Source: Haliclystus octoradiatus (lineage: Eukaryota; Cnidaria; Staurozoa; Stauromedusae; Haliclystidae). From it: a stretch of 64,000 bases of DNA. The position numbers and the translations under genes are program-made. The stretch is from positions 9,828,021 to 9,892,020 of the forward strand of contig OU744452.1 of NCBI GenBank assembly GCA_916610825.1, read 5' to 3'. The notes under the pieces were generated by a model. It did no database searches. It had not been told where the DNA came from and saw only the letters and a program-made list of their open reading frames with translations. How positions within the stretch are numbered: the first letter of the stretch is position 1; each line of letters starts with the position of its first letter. Below, piece after piece: positions 42,901 through 57,900 of this stretch.

Positions 42901-45900
42901 TAATACCACTACAGAAACACCATCTACCACTTATGTTCCCACTACAACCGAAAAGCCAAGCACTGTAACTGATCAACCAACCACCTTTGCTGACAACACC
43001 ACTACCGAAACACTTTCTACCTCCTCTGCTCCAACAACAACAGAGAAGCCAAGCACTGTTACTGAAGAACCAACCACTATTGCTGATAACACCACTACCG
43101 AAACACCTTCTACCTCCTCCGGTCAAACAACAACAGAGAAGCCAAGCACTATAACTGATCAACCAACCACTATTGCTGATAACACCACTACAGAAACACC
43201 ATCTACCACGTATGCTCCATCTACAACTGAAAAACCAAGTACTATAACTGATCAACCGACCACTGTTGCTGATAACACCACTACAGAAACACCATCTACT
43301 ACATTAGCTCCAACAACAACAGAGAAGCCAAGCACTGTAACTTATCAACCAACCACTATTGCTGATAACACCACTAGCGAAACACCTTCTACGTCATCAG
43401 CTCCAACAACAACAGAAAAGCCAAGCACTATAACTGATCAACCAACCACTATTGCTGATAACACCACTACCGCAGCACCTTCTACTACATTAGCTCCAAC
43501 AACAACAGAGAAGCCAAGCACTGTAACTGATCAACTGACCACTGTTGCTGATAACACCACTACAGAAACACCATCTACTACATTAGCTCCAACAACAACA
43601 GAGAAGCCAAGCACTGTAACTGATCAACCAACCACTATTGCTGATAACACCACTAGCGAAACACCTTCTACCTCCTCCGGTCCAACAACAACAGAGAAGC
43701 CAAGCACTGTAACTGATCAACCAACCACTATTGCTGATAACACCACTACAGAAACACCATCTACCACGTATGCTCCATCTACAACTGAAAAACCAAGTAC
43801 TATAACTGATCAACCGACCACTGTTGCTGATAATACCACTACAGAAACACCATCTACCACTTATGTTCCCACTACAACCGAAAAGCCAAGCACTGTAACT
43901 GATCAACCAACCACCTTTGCTGACAACACCACTACCGAAACACCTTCTACCTCCTCCGCTCCAACAACAACAGAGAAGCCAAGCACTGTAACTGATCAAC
44001 CAACCACTGTTGCTGATAACACCACTACAGAAACACCATCTACTACATTAGCTCCAACAACAACAGAGAAGCCAAGCACTATAACTGATCAACCAACCAC
44101 TGTTGCTGATAACACCACTACCGAAACACCTTCTACCACGTATATTCCAACTACAACCGAACAACCAAGCACTGTAACTGATCAACCGATCACTGTTGCT
44201 GATAACACCACTACTGAAACACCATCTACTACATTAGCTCCAACAACAACAGAGAAGCCAAGCACTGTTACTGAAGAACCAACCACTATTGCTGATAACA
44301 CCACTACCGAAACACCTTCTACCTCCTCCGGTCCAACAACAACAGAGAAGCCAAGCACTATAACTGATCAACCAACCACGATTGCTGATAACACCACTAC
44401 CGCAGCACCTTCTACTACATTAGCTCCAACAACAACAGAGAAGCCAAGCACTGTAACTGATCAACTGACCACTGTTGCTGATAACACCACTACAGAAACA
44501 CCATCTACTACATTAGCTCCAACAACAACAGAGAAGCCAAGCACTGTAACTGATCAACCGACCACTGTTGCTGATAACACCACTACCGAAACACCTTCTA
44601 CCTCCTCCGGTCCAACAACAACAACAGAGAAGCCAAGCACTATAACTGATCAACCAACCACTATTGCTGATATCACCACTACAGAAACACCATCTACCAC
44701 GTATGCTCCATCTACAACTGAAAAACCAAGTACTATAACTGATCAACCGACCACTGTTGCTGATAATACCACTACCAAAACACCTTCTACCTCCTCCGCT
44801 CCAACAACAACAGAGAAGCCAAGCACTGTTACTGATCAACCAACCACTATTGCTGATAACACCACTACCGAAACACCTTTTACCTCCTCCGCTCCAACAA
44901 CAACAGAAAAGCCAAGCACTGTTACTGATCAACCAACCACTATTGCTGATAACACCACTAGCGAAACACCTTCTACCTCATCAGCTCCAACAACAACAGA
45001 AAAGCCAAGCACTGTTACTGATCAACCAACCACTATTGCTGATAACACCACTACAGAAACACCATCTACCACGTATGCTCCATCTACAACTGAAAAACCA
45101 AGTACTATAACTGATCAACCGACCACTGTTTCTGATAATACCACTACAAAAACACCATCAACAACAGAGAAGCCAAGCACTGTTACTGATCAACCAACCA
45201 CTATTGCTGACAACACCACTAGCGAAGCACCTTCTACCTCATCAGCTCCAACAACAACAGAAAAGCCAAGCACTATTACTGATCAACCAACTACGATTGC
45301 TGATAACACAACTAGCGAAACAACTTTTACCTCCTCCGCTCCAACAACAACAGAGAAGCCAAGCACTGTTACTGATCAACGAACCACTATTGCTGATAAC
45401 ACCACTAGCGAAACACCTTCTACCTCATCAGCTCCAACAACAACAGAAAAGCCAAGCACTATTACTGATCAACCAACCACGATTGCTGATAACACTACTA
45501 CAGAAACATCATCTACCATGTATGCTCCATCTACAACTGAAAAACCAAGTACTATAACTGATCAACCGACCACTGCTGCTGATAATACCACTACAGAAAC
45601 ACCATCTACCACTAATGTTCCCACTACAACCGAAAAGCAAAGCACTGTAACTGATCAACCAACCACTATTGCTGATAACACCACTAGCGAAACAACTTCT
45701 ACCTCATCAGCTCCAACAACAACAGAAAAGCCAAGCACTATTACTGATCAACAAACCACGATTGCTGATAACACCACTAGTGAAACACTTTCTACCTCAT
45801 CAGCTCCAACAACAACAACAGAAAAGCCAAGCACTGTTACTGATCAACCAACCACTATTGCTGATAACACCACTAGCGAAACAACTTCTACCTCATCAGC

Positions 45901-48900
45901 TCCAACAACAACAGAAAAGCCAAGCACTATTACTGATCAACAAACCACGATTGCTGATAACACCACTAGTGAAACACTTTCTACCTCATCAGCTCCAACA
46001 ACAACAACAGAAAAGCCAAGCACTGTTACTGATCAACCAACCACTATTGCTGATAACACCACTACCGAAACACCTTCTACTACCTCTGCTCCAATAACAA
46101 CAACAGAAAAGCCAAGCACTATAACTGATCAACCGACCACTGTTGTTGATAACACCACTACAGAAACACCATCTACTAAATTAGCTCCAACAACAACAGA
46201 GAAGACAAGCACTGTTTCTGATCAACCAACCACGATTGCTGATAACACCACTACAGAAACATCTTCTACCACTTCAGCTCCAACAACAACAGAAAAACCA
46301 AGCACCGTAACTGATCAACCAACCACTGTTCCTGATAACACCACTACAAAAACACCATCAACAACAGAGAAGCCAAGCACTGTAACTGATCAACCAACCA
46401 CTATTGCTGATAACACCACTAGCGAAACAACTTCTACCTCATCAGCTCCAACAACAACAGAAAAGCCAAGCACTATTACTGATCAACAAACCACGATTGC
46501 TGATAACACCACTAGTGAAACACTTTCTACCTCATCAGCTCCAACAACAACAACAGAAAAGCCAAGCACTGTTACTGATCAACCAACCACTATTGCTGAT
46601 AACACCACTACCGAAACACCTTCTACTACCTCTGCTCCAATAACAACAACAGAAAAGCCAAGCACTATAACTGATCAACCGACCACTGTTGTTGATAACA
46701 CCACTACAGAAACACCATCTACTAAATTAGCTCCAACAACAACAGAGAAGACAAGCACTGTTTCTGATCAACCAACCACGATTGCTGATAACACCACTAC
46801 AGAAACATCTTCTACCACTTCAGCTCCAACAACAACAGAAAAACCAAGCACCGTAACTGATCAACCAACCACTGTTCCTGATAACACCACTACCAAAACA
46901 CCTTCTACCACGTATATTCCAACTACAACCGAACAACCAAGCACTGTAACTGATCAACCGACCACTGTTGCTAATAACACCACTACCAAAACATTTTCTA
47001 CCATGTCCGGTCCAACAACAACAGAGAAGCCAAGCACTGTTACTGAAGAACCAACCACTATTGCTGATAACACCACTACCGAAACACCTTCTACCTCCTC
47101 CGGTCCATCAACAACAGAGAAGCCAAGCACTATAACTGATCAACCAACCACGATTGCTGATAACACCACTCCCGCAGCACCTTCTACTACATTAGCTCCA
47201 ACAACAACAGAGAAGCCAAGCACTGTAACTGATCAACCAACCACGATTGCTGATAACACCACTACTGAAACACCTTCCACTACATTAGCTCCAACAACAA
47301 CAGAGAAGCCAAGCACTGTAACTGATCAACCAACCACTATTGCTGATAACACCACAAGCGAAACAACTTCTACGTCATCAGCTCCAACAACAACAGAAAA
47401 GCCAAGCACTATTACTGATCAACCAACCACGATTGCTGATAACACCACTACAGAAACACCATCTACCACGTATGCTCCATCTACAACTGAAAAACCAAGT
47501 ACTTTAACTGATCAACCGACCACTGTTGCTGATAATACCACTACAGAAACACCTTCTACCTCCTCCGCTCCAACAACAACAGAGAAGCCAAGCACTATTA
47601 CTGATCAAACAACCACGATTGCTGATAACACCACTACCGAAACACCTTCTACCACGTATATTCCAACTACAACCGTACAACCAAGCACTATAACTGATCA
47701 ACCGACCACTGTTGCTGATAATACCACTACAGAAACACCATCTACCACTTATGTTCCCACTACAACAGAAAAGCAAAGCACTGTAACTGATCAACCGACC
47801 ACCTTTGCTGACAACACCACTACCGAAACACCTTCGACTTCCTCCGCTCCAACAACAACAGAGAAGCCAAGCACTGTTACTGATCAACCAACCACGATTG
47901 CTGATAACACTACTACAGAAACAACATCTACCACGTATGTTCCAACTACAACGGAAAACCCAAGCACTATATCTGATCAGCCAACCACTATTTCTGATAA
48001 CACCACTAGCGAAACACCTTCTACCTCATCAGCTCCAACAACAACAGAACCACCAAGCACTATAACTGATCAACCGACCACTGTTGCTGATAACACCACT
48101 ACAGAAACACCATCTACTACATTAGCTCCAACAACAACAGAGAAGCCAAGCACTGTTTCTGATCAACCAACCACGATTGCTGATAACACCACTACAGAAA
48201 CATCTTCTACCACTTCAGCTCCAACAACAACAGAAAAACCAAGCAGCGTAATTGATCAACCAACCACTGTTCCTGATAACACCACTACCAAAACACCTTC
48301 TACCACGTATATTCCAACTACAACCGAACAACCAAGCACTGTAACTGATCAACCGACCACTGTTGCTAATAACACCACTACCAAAACATTTTCTACCTCC
48401 TCCGGTCCAACAACAACAGAGAAGCCAAGCACTGTTACTGAAGAACCAACCACCATTGCTGATAACACCACTACCGAAACACCTTCTACCTCCTCTGGTC
48501 CAACAACAACAGAGAAGCCAAGCACTATAACTGATCAACCAAACACGATTGCTGATAACACCACTCCCGCAGCACCTTCTACTACATTAGCTCCAACAAC
48601 AACAGAGAAGCCAAGCACTGTAACTGATCAACCAACCACGATTGCTGATAACACCACTACTGAAACACCTTCCACTACAATAGCTCCAACAACAACAGAG
48701 AAGCCAAGCACTGTTACTGAAGAACCAACCACTATTGCTGATAACACCACTACCGAAACACCTTCTACCTCCTCCGGTTCAACAACAACAGAGAAGCCAA
48801 GCACTATAACTGATCAACCAACCACGATTGCTGATAACACCACTCCCGCAGCACCTTCTACTACATTAGCTCCAACAACAACAGAGAAGCCAAGCACTGT

Positions 48901-51900
48901 AACTGATCAACCAACCACGATTGCTGATAACACCACTACAGAAACACCTTCCACTACTTTAGCTCCAACAACAACAGAGAAGCCAAGCACTGTAACTGAT
49001 CAACCAACCACTATTGCTGATAACACCACAAGCGAAACAACTTCTACGTCATCAGCTCCAACAACAACAGAAAAGCCAAGCACTATTACTGATCAACCAA
49101 CCACGATTGCTGATAACACCACTACAGAAACACCATCTACCACGTATGCTCCATCTACAACTGAAAAATCAAGTACTTTAACTGATCAACCAACCACTGT
49201 TGCTGATAATACCACTACAGAAACACCTTCTACCTCCTCCGCTCCAACAACAACAGAGAAGCCAAGCACTATTACTGATCAAACAACCACGATTGCTGAT
49301 AACACCACTACCGAAACACCTTCTACCACGTATATTCCAACTACAACCGTACAACCAAGCACTATAACTGATCAACCGACCACTGTTGCTGATAATACCA
49401 CTACAGAAACACCATCTACCACTTATGTTCCCACTACAACAGAAAAGCAAAGCACTGTAACTGATCAACCGACCACCTTTGCTGACAACACCACTACCGA
49501 AACACCTTCGACTTCCTCCGCTCCAACAACAACAGAGAAGCCAAGCACTGTTACTGATCAACCAACCACGATTGCTGATAACACTACTACAGAAACAACA
49601 TCTACCACGTATGTTCCAACTACAACGGAAAACCCAAGCACTATATCTGATCAGCCAACCACTATTTCTGATAACACCACTAGCGAAACACCTTCTACCT
49701 CATCAGCTCCAACAACAACAGAACCACCAAGCACTATAACTGATCAACCGACCACTGTTGCTGATAACACCACTACAGAAACACCATCTACTACATTAGC
49801 TCCAACAACAACAGAGAAGCCAAGCACTGTTTCTGATCAACCAACCACGATTGCTGATAACACCACTACAGAAACATCTTCTACCACTTCAGCTCCAAAA
49901 ACAACAGAAAAACCAAGCACCGTAATTGATCAACCAACCACTGTTCCTGATAACACCACTACCAAAACACCTTCTACCACGTATATTCCAACTACAACCG
50001 AACAACCAAGCACTGTAACTGATCAACCGACCACTGTTGCTAATAACACCACTACCAAAACATTTTCTACCTCCTCCGGTCCAACAACAACAGAGAAGCC
50101 AAGCACTGTTACTGAAGAACCAACCACTATTGCTGATAACACCACTACCGAAACACCTTCTACCTCCTCCGGTCCAACAACAACAGAGAAGCCAAGCACT
50201 ATAACTGATCAACCAAACACGATTGCTGATAACACCACTCCCGCAGCACCTTCTACTACATTAGCTCCAACAACAACAGAGAAGCCAAGCACTGTAACTG
50301 ATCAACCAACCACGATTGCTGATAACACCACTACTGAAACACCTTCCACTACAATAGCTCCAACAACAACAGAGAAGCCAAGCACTGTTACTGAAGAACC
50401 AACCACTATTGCTGATAACACCACTCCCGAAACACCTTCTACCTCCTCCAGTCCAACAACAACAGAGAAGCCAAGCACTATAACTGATCAACCAACCATG
50501 ATTGCTGATAACACCACTCCCGCAGCACCTTCTACTACATTAGCTCCAACAACAACAGAGAAGCCAAGCACTGTAACTGATCAACCAACCACGATTGCTG
50601 ATAACACCACTACTGAAACACCTTCCACTACAATAGCTCCAACAACAACAGAGAAGCCAAGCACTGTAACTGATCAACCAACCACTATTGCTGATAACAC
50701 CACTAGCGAAACACCTTCTACGTCATCAGCTCCACCAACAACAGAAAAGCCAAGCACTATTACTGATCAACCAACCACGATGTCTGATAACACAACTCCC
50801 GCAGCACCTTCTACTACATTAGCTCCAACAACAACAGAGAAGCCAAACACTGTAACTGATCAACCAACCACTATTGCTGATAACACCACTACAGAAACAC
50901 CATCTACCACGTATGCTCCATCTACAACTGAAAAACCAAGTACTATAACTGATCAACCGACCACTGTTGCTGATAACACCACTACAGAAACACCATCTAC
51001 TACATTAGCTCCAACAACAACAGAGAAGCCAAGCACTGTAACTGATCAACCAACCACTATTGCTGATAACACCACTAGCAAAACACCTTCTACGTCATCA
51101 GCTCCAACAACAACAGAAAAGCCAAGCACTATAACTGATCAACCAACCACGATTGCTGATAACACCACTACCGCAGCACCTTCTACTACATTAGCTCCAA
51201 CAACAACAGAGAAGCCAAGCACTGTAACTGATCAACTGACCACTGTTGCTGATAACACCACTACAGAAACACCATCTACTACATTAGCTCCAACAACAAC
51301 AGAGAAGCCAAGCACTGTAACTGATCAACCAACCACTATTGCTGATAACACCACTAGCGAAACACCTTCTACCTCCTCCGGTCCAACAACAACAGAGAAG
51401 CCAAGCACTATAACTGATCAACCAACCACTATTGCTGATATCACCACTACAGAAACACCATCTACCACGTATGCTCCATCTACAACTGAAAAACCAAGTA
51501 CTATTACTGATCAACCGACCACTGTTGCTGATAATACCACTACAGAAACACCATCTACCACTTATGTTCCCACTACAACCGAAAAGCCAAGCACTGTAAC
51601 TGATCAAACAACCACCTTTGCTGACAACACCACTACCGAAACACCTTCTACCTCCTCCGCTCCAACAACAACAGAGAAGCCAAGCACTGTTACTGATCAA
51701 CCAACCACGATTGCTGATAACACCACTACAGAAACACCATCTACTACATTAGCTCCAACAACAACAGAGAAGCCAAGCACTATAACTGATCAACCAACCA
51801 CTGTTGCTGATAACACCACTACCGAAACACCTTCTACCACGTATATTCCAACTACAACCGAACAACCAAGCACTGTAACTGATCAACCGATCACTGTTGC

Positions 51901-54900
51901 TGATAACACCACTACAGAAACACCATCTACTACATTAGCTCCAACAACAACAGAGAAGCCAAGCACTGTAACTGATCAACCAACCACCTTTGCTGACAAC
52001 ACCACTACCGAAACACTTTCTACCTCCTTCGCTCCAACAACAACAGAGAAGCCAAGCACTGTTACTGATCAACCAACCACGATTGCTGATAACACCACTA
52101 CAGAAACACCATCTACTACATTAGCTCCAACAACAACAGAGAAGCCAAGCACTATAACTGATCAACCAAGCACTGTTGCTGATAACACCACTACCGAAAC
52201 ACCTTCTACCACGTATATTCCAATTACAACCGAACAACCAAGCACTGTAACTGATCAACCGACCACTGTTGCTGATAACACCACTACAGAAACACCATCT
52301 ACCACGTATGCTCCATCTACAACTGAAAAACCAAGTACTATAACTGATCAACCGACCACTGTTGCTGATAATACCACTACAGAAACACCATCTACCACTT
52401 ATGTTCCCACTACAACCGAAAAGCCAAGCACTGTAACTGATCAACCAACCACCTTTGCTGATAACACCACTACAGAAACACCATCTACTACATTAGCTCC
52501 AACAACAACAGAGAAGCCAAGCACTGTTACTGAAGAACCAACCACTATTGCTGATAACACCACTACCGAAACACCTTCTACCTCCTCCGGTCCAACAACA
52601 ACAGAGAAGCCAAGCACTATAACTGATCAACCAACCACTATTGCTGATAACACCACTACAGAAACACCATCTACCACGTATGCTCCATCTACAACTGAAA
52701 AACCAAGTACTATGACTGATCAACCGACCACTGTTGCTGATAACACCACTACAGAAACAGCATCTACTACATTAGCTCCAACAACAACAGAGAAGCCAAG
52801 CACTGTAACTGATCAACGAACCACTATTGCTGATAACACCACTAGCGAAACACCTTCTACGTCATCAGCTCCAACAACAACAGAAAAGCCAAGCACTATA
52901 ACTGATCAACCAACCACGATTGCTGATAACACCACTACCGCAGCACCTTCTACTACATTAGCTCCAACAACAACAGAGAAGCCAAGCACTGTAACTGATC
53001 AACTGACCACTGTTGCTGATAACACCACTACAGAAACACCATCTACTACATTAGCTCCAACAACAACAGAGAAGCCAAGCACTGTAACTGATCAACCAAC
53101 CACTATTGCTGATAACACCACTAGCGAAACACCTTCTACCTCCTCCGGTCCAACAACAACAGAGAAGCCAAGCACTATAACTGATCAACCAACCACTATT
53201 GCTGATATCACCACTACAGAAACACCATCTACCACGTATGCTCCATCTACAACTGAAAAACCAAGTACTATAACTGATCAACCGACCACTGTTGCTGATA
53301 ATACCACTACAGAAACACCATCTACCACTTATGTTCCCACTACAACCGAAAAGCCAAGCACTGTAACTGATCAAACAACCACCTTTGCTGACAACACCAC
53401 TACCGAAACACCTTCTACCTCCTCCGCTCCAACAACAACAGAGAAGCCAAGCACTGTTACTGATCAACCAACCACGATTGCTGATTACACCACTACAGAA
53501 ACACCATCTACTACATTAGCTCCAACAACAACAGAGAAGCCAAGCACTATAACTGATCAACCAACCATGATTGCTGATAACACCACTCCCGCAGCACCTT
53601 CTACTACATTAGCTCCAACAACAACAGAGAAGCCAAGCACTGTAACTGATCAACCAACCACGATTGCTGATAACACCACTACTGAAACACCTTCCACTAC
53701 AATAGCTCCAACAACAACAGAGAAGCCAAGCACTGTAACTGATCAACCAACCACTATTGCTGATAACACCACTAGCGAAACACCTTCTACGTCATCAGCT
53801 CCACCAACAACAGAAAAGCCAAGCACTATTACTGATCAACCAACCACGATGTCTGATAACACCACTCCCGCAGCACCTTCTACTACATTAGCTCCAACAA
53901 CAACAGAGAAGCCAAGCACTGTAACTGATCAACCAACCACTATTGCTGATAACACCACTACAGAAACACCATCTACCACGTATGCTCCATCTACAACTGA
54001 AAAACCAAGTACTATAACTGATCAACCGACCACTGTTGCTGATAACACCACTACAGAAACACCATCTACTACATTAGCTCCAACAACAACAGAGAAGCCA
54101 AGCACTGTAACTGATCAACCAACCACTATTGCTGATAACACCACTAGCAAAACACCTTCTACGTCATCAGCTCCAACAACAACAGAAAAGCCAAGCACTA
54201 TAACTGATCAACCAACCACGATTGCTGATAACACCACTACCGCAGCACCTTCTACTACATTAGCTCCAACAACAACAGAGAAGCCAAGCACTGTAACTGA
54301 TCAACCGACCACTGTTGCTGATAACACCACTACAGAAACACCATCTACTACATTAGCTCCAACAACAACAGAGAAGCCAAGCACTGTAACTGATCAACCA
54401 ACCACTATTGCTGATAACACCACTAGCGAAACACCTTCTACCTCCTCCGGTCCAACAACAACAGAGAAGCCAAGCACTATAACTGATCAACCAACCACTA
54501 TTGCTGATATCACCACTACAGAAACACCATCTACCACGTATGCTCCATCTACAACTGAAAAACCAAGTACTATTACTGATCAACCGACCACTGTTGCTGA
54601 TAATACCACTACAGAAACACCATCTACCACTTATGTTCCCACTACAACCGAAAAGCCAAGCACTGTAACTGATCAAACAACCACCTTTGCTGACAACACC
54701 ACTACCGAAACACCTTCTACCTCCTCCGCTCCAACAACAACAGAGAAGCCAAGCACTGTTACTGATCAACCAACCACGATTGCTGATAACACCACTACAG
54801 AAACACCATCTACTACATTAGCTCCAACAACAACAGAGAAGCCAAGCACTATAACTGATCAACCAACCACTGTTGCTGATAACACCACTACCGAAACACC

Positions 54901-57900
54901 TTCTACCACGTATATTCCAACTACAACCGAACAACCAAGCACTGTAACTGATCAACCGACCACTGTTGCTGATAACACCACTACAGAAACACCATCTACT
55001 ACATTAGCTCCAACAACAACAGAGAAGCCAAGCACTGTAACTGATCAACCAACCACCTTTGCTGACAACACCACTACCGAAACACTTTCTACCTCCTTCG
55101 CTCCAACAACAACAGAGAAGCCAAGCACTGTTACTGATCAACCAACCACGATTGCTGATAACACCACTACAGAAACACCATCTACTACATTAGCTCCAAC
55201 AACAACAGAGAAGCCAAGCACTATAACTGATCAACCAAGCACTGTTGCTGATAACACCACTACCGAAACACCTTCTACCACGTATATTCCAATTACAACC
55301 GAACAACCAAGCACTGTAACTGATCAACCGACCACTGTTGCTGATAACACCACTACAGAAACACCATCTACCACGTATGCTCCATCTACAACTGAAAAAC
55401 CAAGTACTATAACTGATCAACCGACCACTGTTGCTGATAATACCACTACAGAAACACCATCTACCACTTATGTTCCCACTACAACCGAAAAGCCAAGCAC
55501 TGTAACTGATCAACCAACCACCTTTGCTGATAACACCACTACAGAAACACCATCTACTACATTAGCTCCAACAACAACAGAGAAGCCAAGCACTGTTACT
55601 GAAGAACCAACCACTATTGCTGATAACACCACTACCGAAACACCTTCTACCTCCTCCGGTCCAACAACAACAGAGAAGCCAAGCACTGTAACTGATCAAC
55701 CAACCACTATTGCTGATAACACCACTACAGAAACACCATCTACCACGTATGCTCCATCTACAACTGAAAAACCAAGTACTATGACTGATCAACCGACCAC
55801 TGTTGCTGATAACACCACTACAGAAACACCATCTACTACATTAGCTCCAACAACAACAGAGAAGCCAAGCACTGTAACTGATCAACGAACCACTATTGCT
55901 GATAACACCACTAGCGAAACACCTTCTACGTCATCAGCTCCAACAACAACAGAAAAGCCAAGCACTATAACTGATCAACCAACCACGATTGCTGATAACA
56001 CCACTACCGCAGCACCTTCTACTACATTAGCTCCAACAACAACAGAGAAGCCAAGCACTGTAACTGATCAACTGACCACTGTTGCTGATAACACCACTAC
56101 AGAAACACCATCTACTACATTAGCTCCAACAACAACAGAGAAGCCAAGCACTGTAACTGATCAACCAACCACTATTGCTGATAACACCACTACAGAAACA
56201 CCTTCTACCTCCTCCGGTCCAACAACAACAGAGAAGCCAAGCACTATAACTGATCAACCAACCACTATTGCTGATATCACCACTACAGAAACACCATCTA
56301 CCACGTATGCTCCATCTACAACTGAAAAACCAAGTACTATAACTGATCAACCGACCACTGTTGCTGACAACACCACTACAGAAACACCATCTACCACTTA
56401 TGTTCCCACTACAACCGAAAAGCCAAGCACTGTAACTGATCAAACAACCACCTTTGCTGACAACACCACTACCGAAACACCTTCTACCTCCTCCGGTCCA
56501 ACAACAACAGAGAAGCCAAGCACTATAACTGATCAACCAACCACGATTGCTGATTACACCACTACAGAAACACCATCTACTACATTAGCTCCAACAACAA
56601 CAGAGAAGCCAAGCACTATAACTGATCAACCAACCACTGTTGCTGATAACACCACTACCGAAACACCTTCTACCACGTATATTCCAACTACAACCGAACA
56701 ACCAAGCACTGTAACTGATCAACCGATCACTGTTGCTGATAACACCACTACAGAAACACCATCTACTACATTAGCTCCAACAACAACAGACAAGCCAAGC
56801 ACTGTTACTGAAGAACCAACCACTATTGCTGATAACACCACTACCGAAACACCTTCTACCTCCTCCGGTCCAACAACAACAGAGAAGCCAAGCACTATAA
56901 CTGATCAACCAACCACGATTGCTGATAACACCACTAACGCAGCACCTTCTACTACATTAGCTCCAACAACAACAGAGAAGCCAAGCACTGTAACTGATCA
57001 ACTGACCACTGTTGCTGATAACACCACTACAGAAACACCATCTACTACATTAGCTCCAACAACAACAGAGAAGCCAAGCACTGTAACTGATCAACCAACC
57101 ACTATTGCTGATAACACCACTAGCGAAACACCTTCTACCTCCTCCGGTCCAACAACAACAGAGAAGCCAAGCACTATAACTGATCAACCAACCACTATTG
57201 CTGATATCACCACTACAGAAACACCATCTACCACGTATGCTCCATCTACAACTGAAAAACCAAGTACTATAACTGATCAACCGACCACTGTTGCTGATAA
57301 TACCACTACAGAAACACCATCTACCACTTATGTTCCCACTACAACCGAAAAGCCAAGCACTGTAACTGATCAACCAACCACCTTTGCTGACAACACCACT
57401 ACCGAAACACTTTCTACCTCCTCCGCTCCAACAACAACAGAGAAGCCAAGCACTGTTACTGATCAACCAACCACGATTGCTGATAACACCACTACAGAAA
57501 CACCATCTACTACATTAGCTCCAACAACAACAGAGAAGCCTAGCACAATAACTGATCAACCAACCACTGTTGCTGATAACACCACTACCGAAACACCTTC
57601 TACCACGTATATTCCAACTACAACCGAACAACCAAGCACTGTAACTGATCAACCGACCACTGTTGCTGATAACACCACTACAGAAACACCATCTACCACG
57701 TATGCTCCATCTACAACTGAAAAACCAAGTACTATAACTGATCAACCGACCAGTGTTGCTGATAATACCACTACAGAAACACCATCTACCACTTATGTTC
57801 CCACTACAACCGAAAAGCCAAGCACTGTAACTGATCAACCAACCACCTTTGCTGATAACACCACTACAGAAACACCATCTACTACATTAGCTCCAACAAC

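Noticed and set aside
46337-46411. Intron or exon boundary at the short units
   Set aside because: Short units lack any inserted sequence, polypyrimidine tract or GT...AG interval. They are simple 18-bp losses between two matching words.
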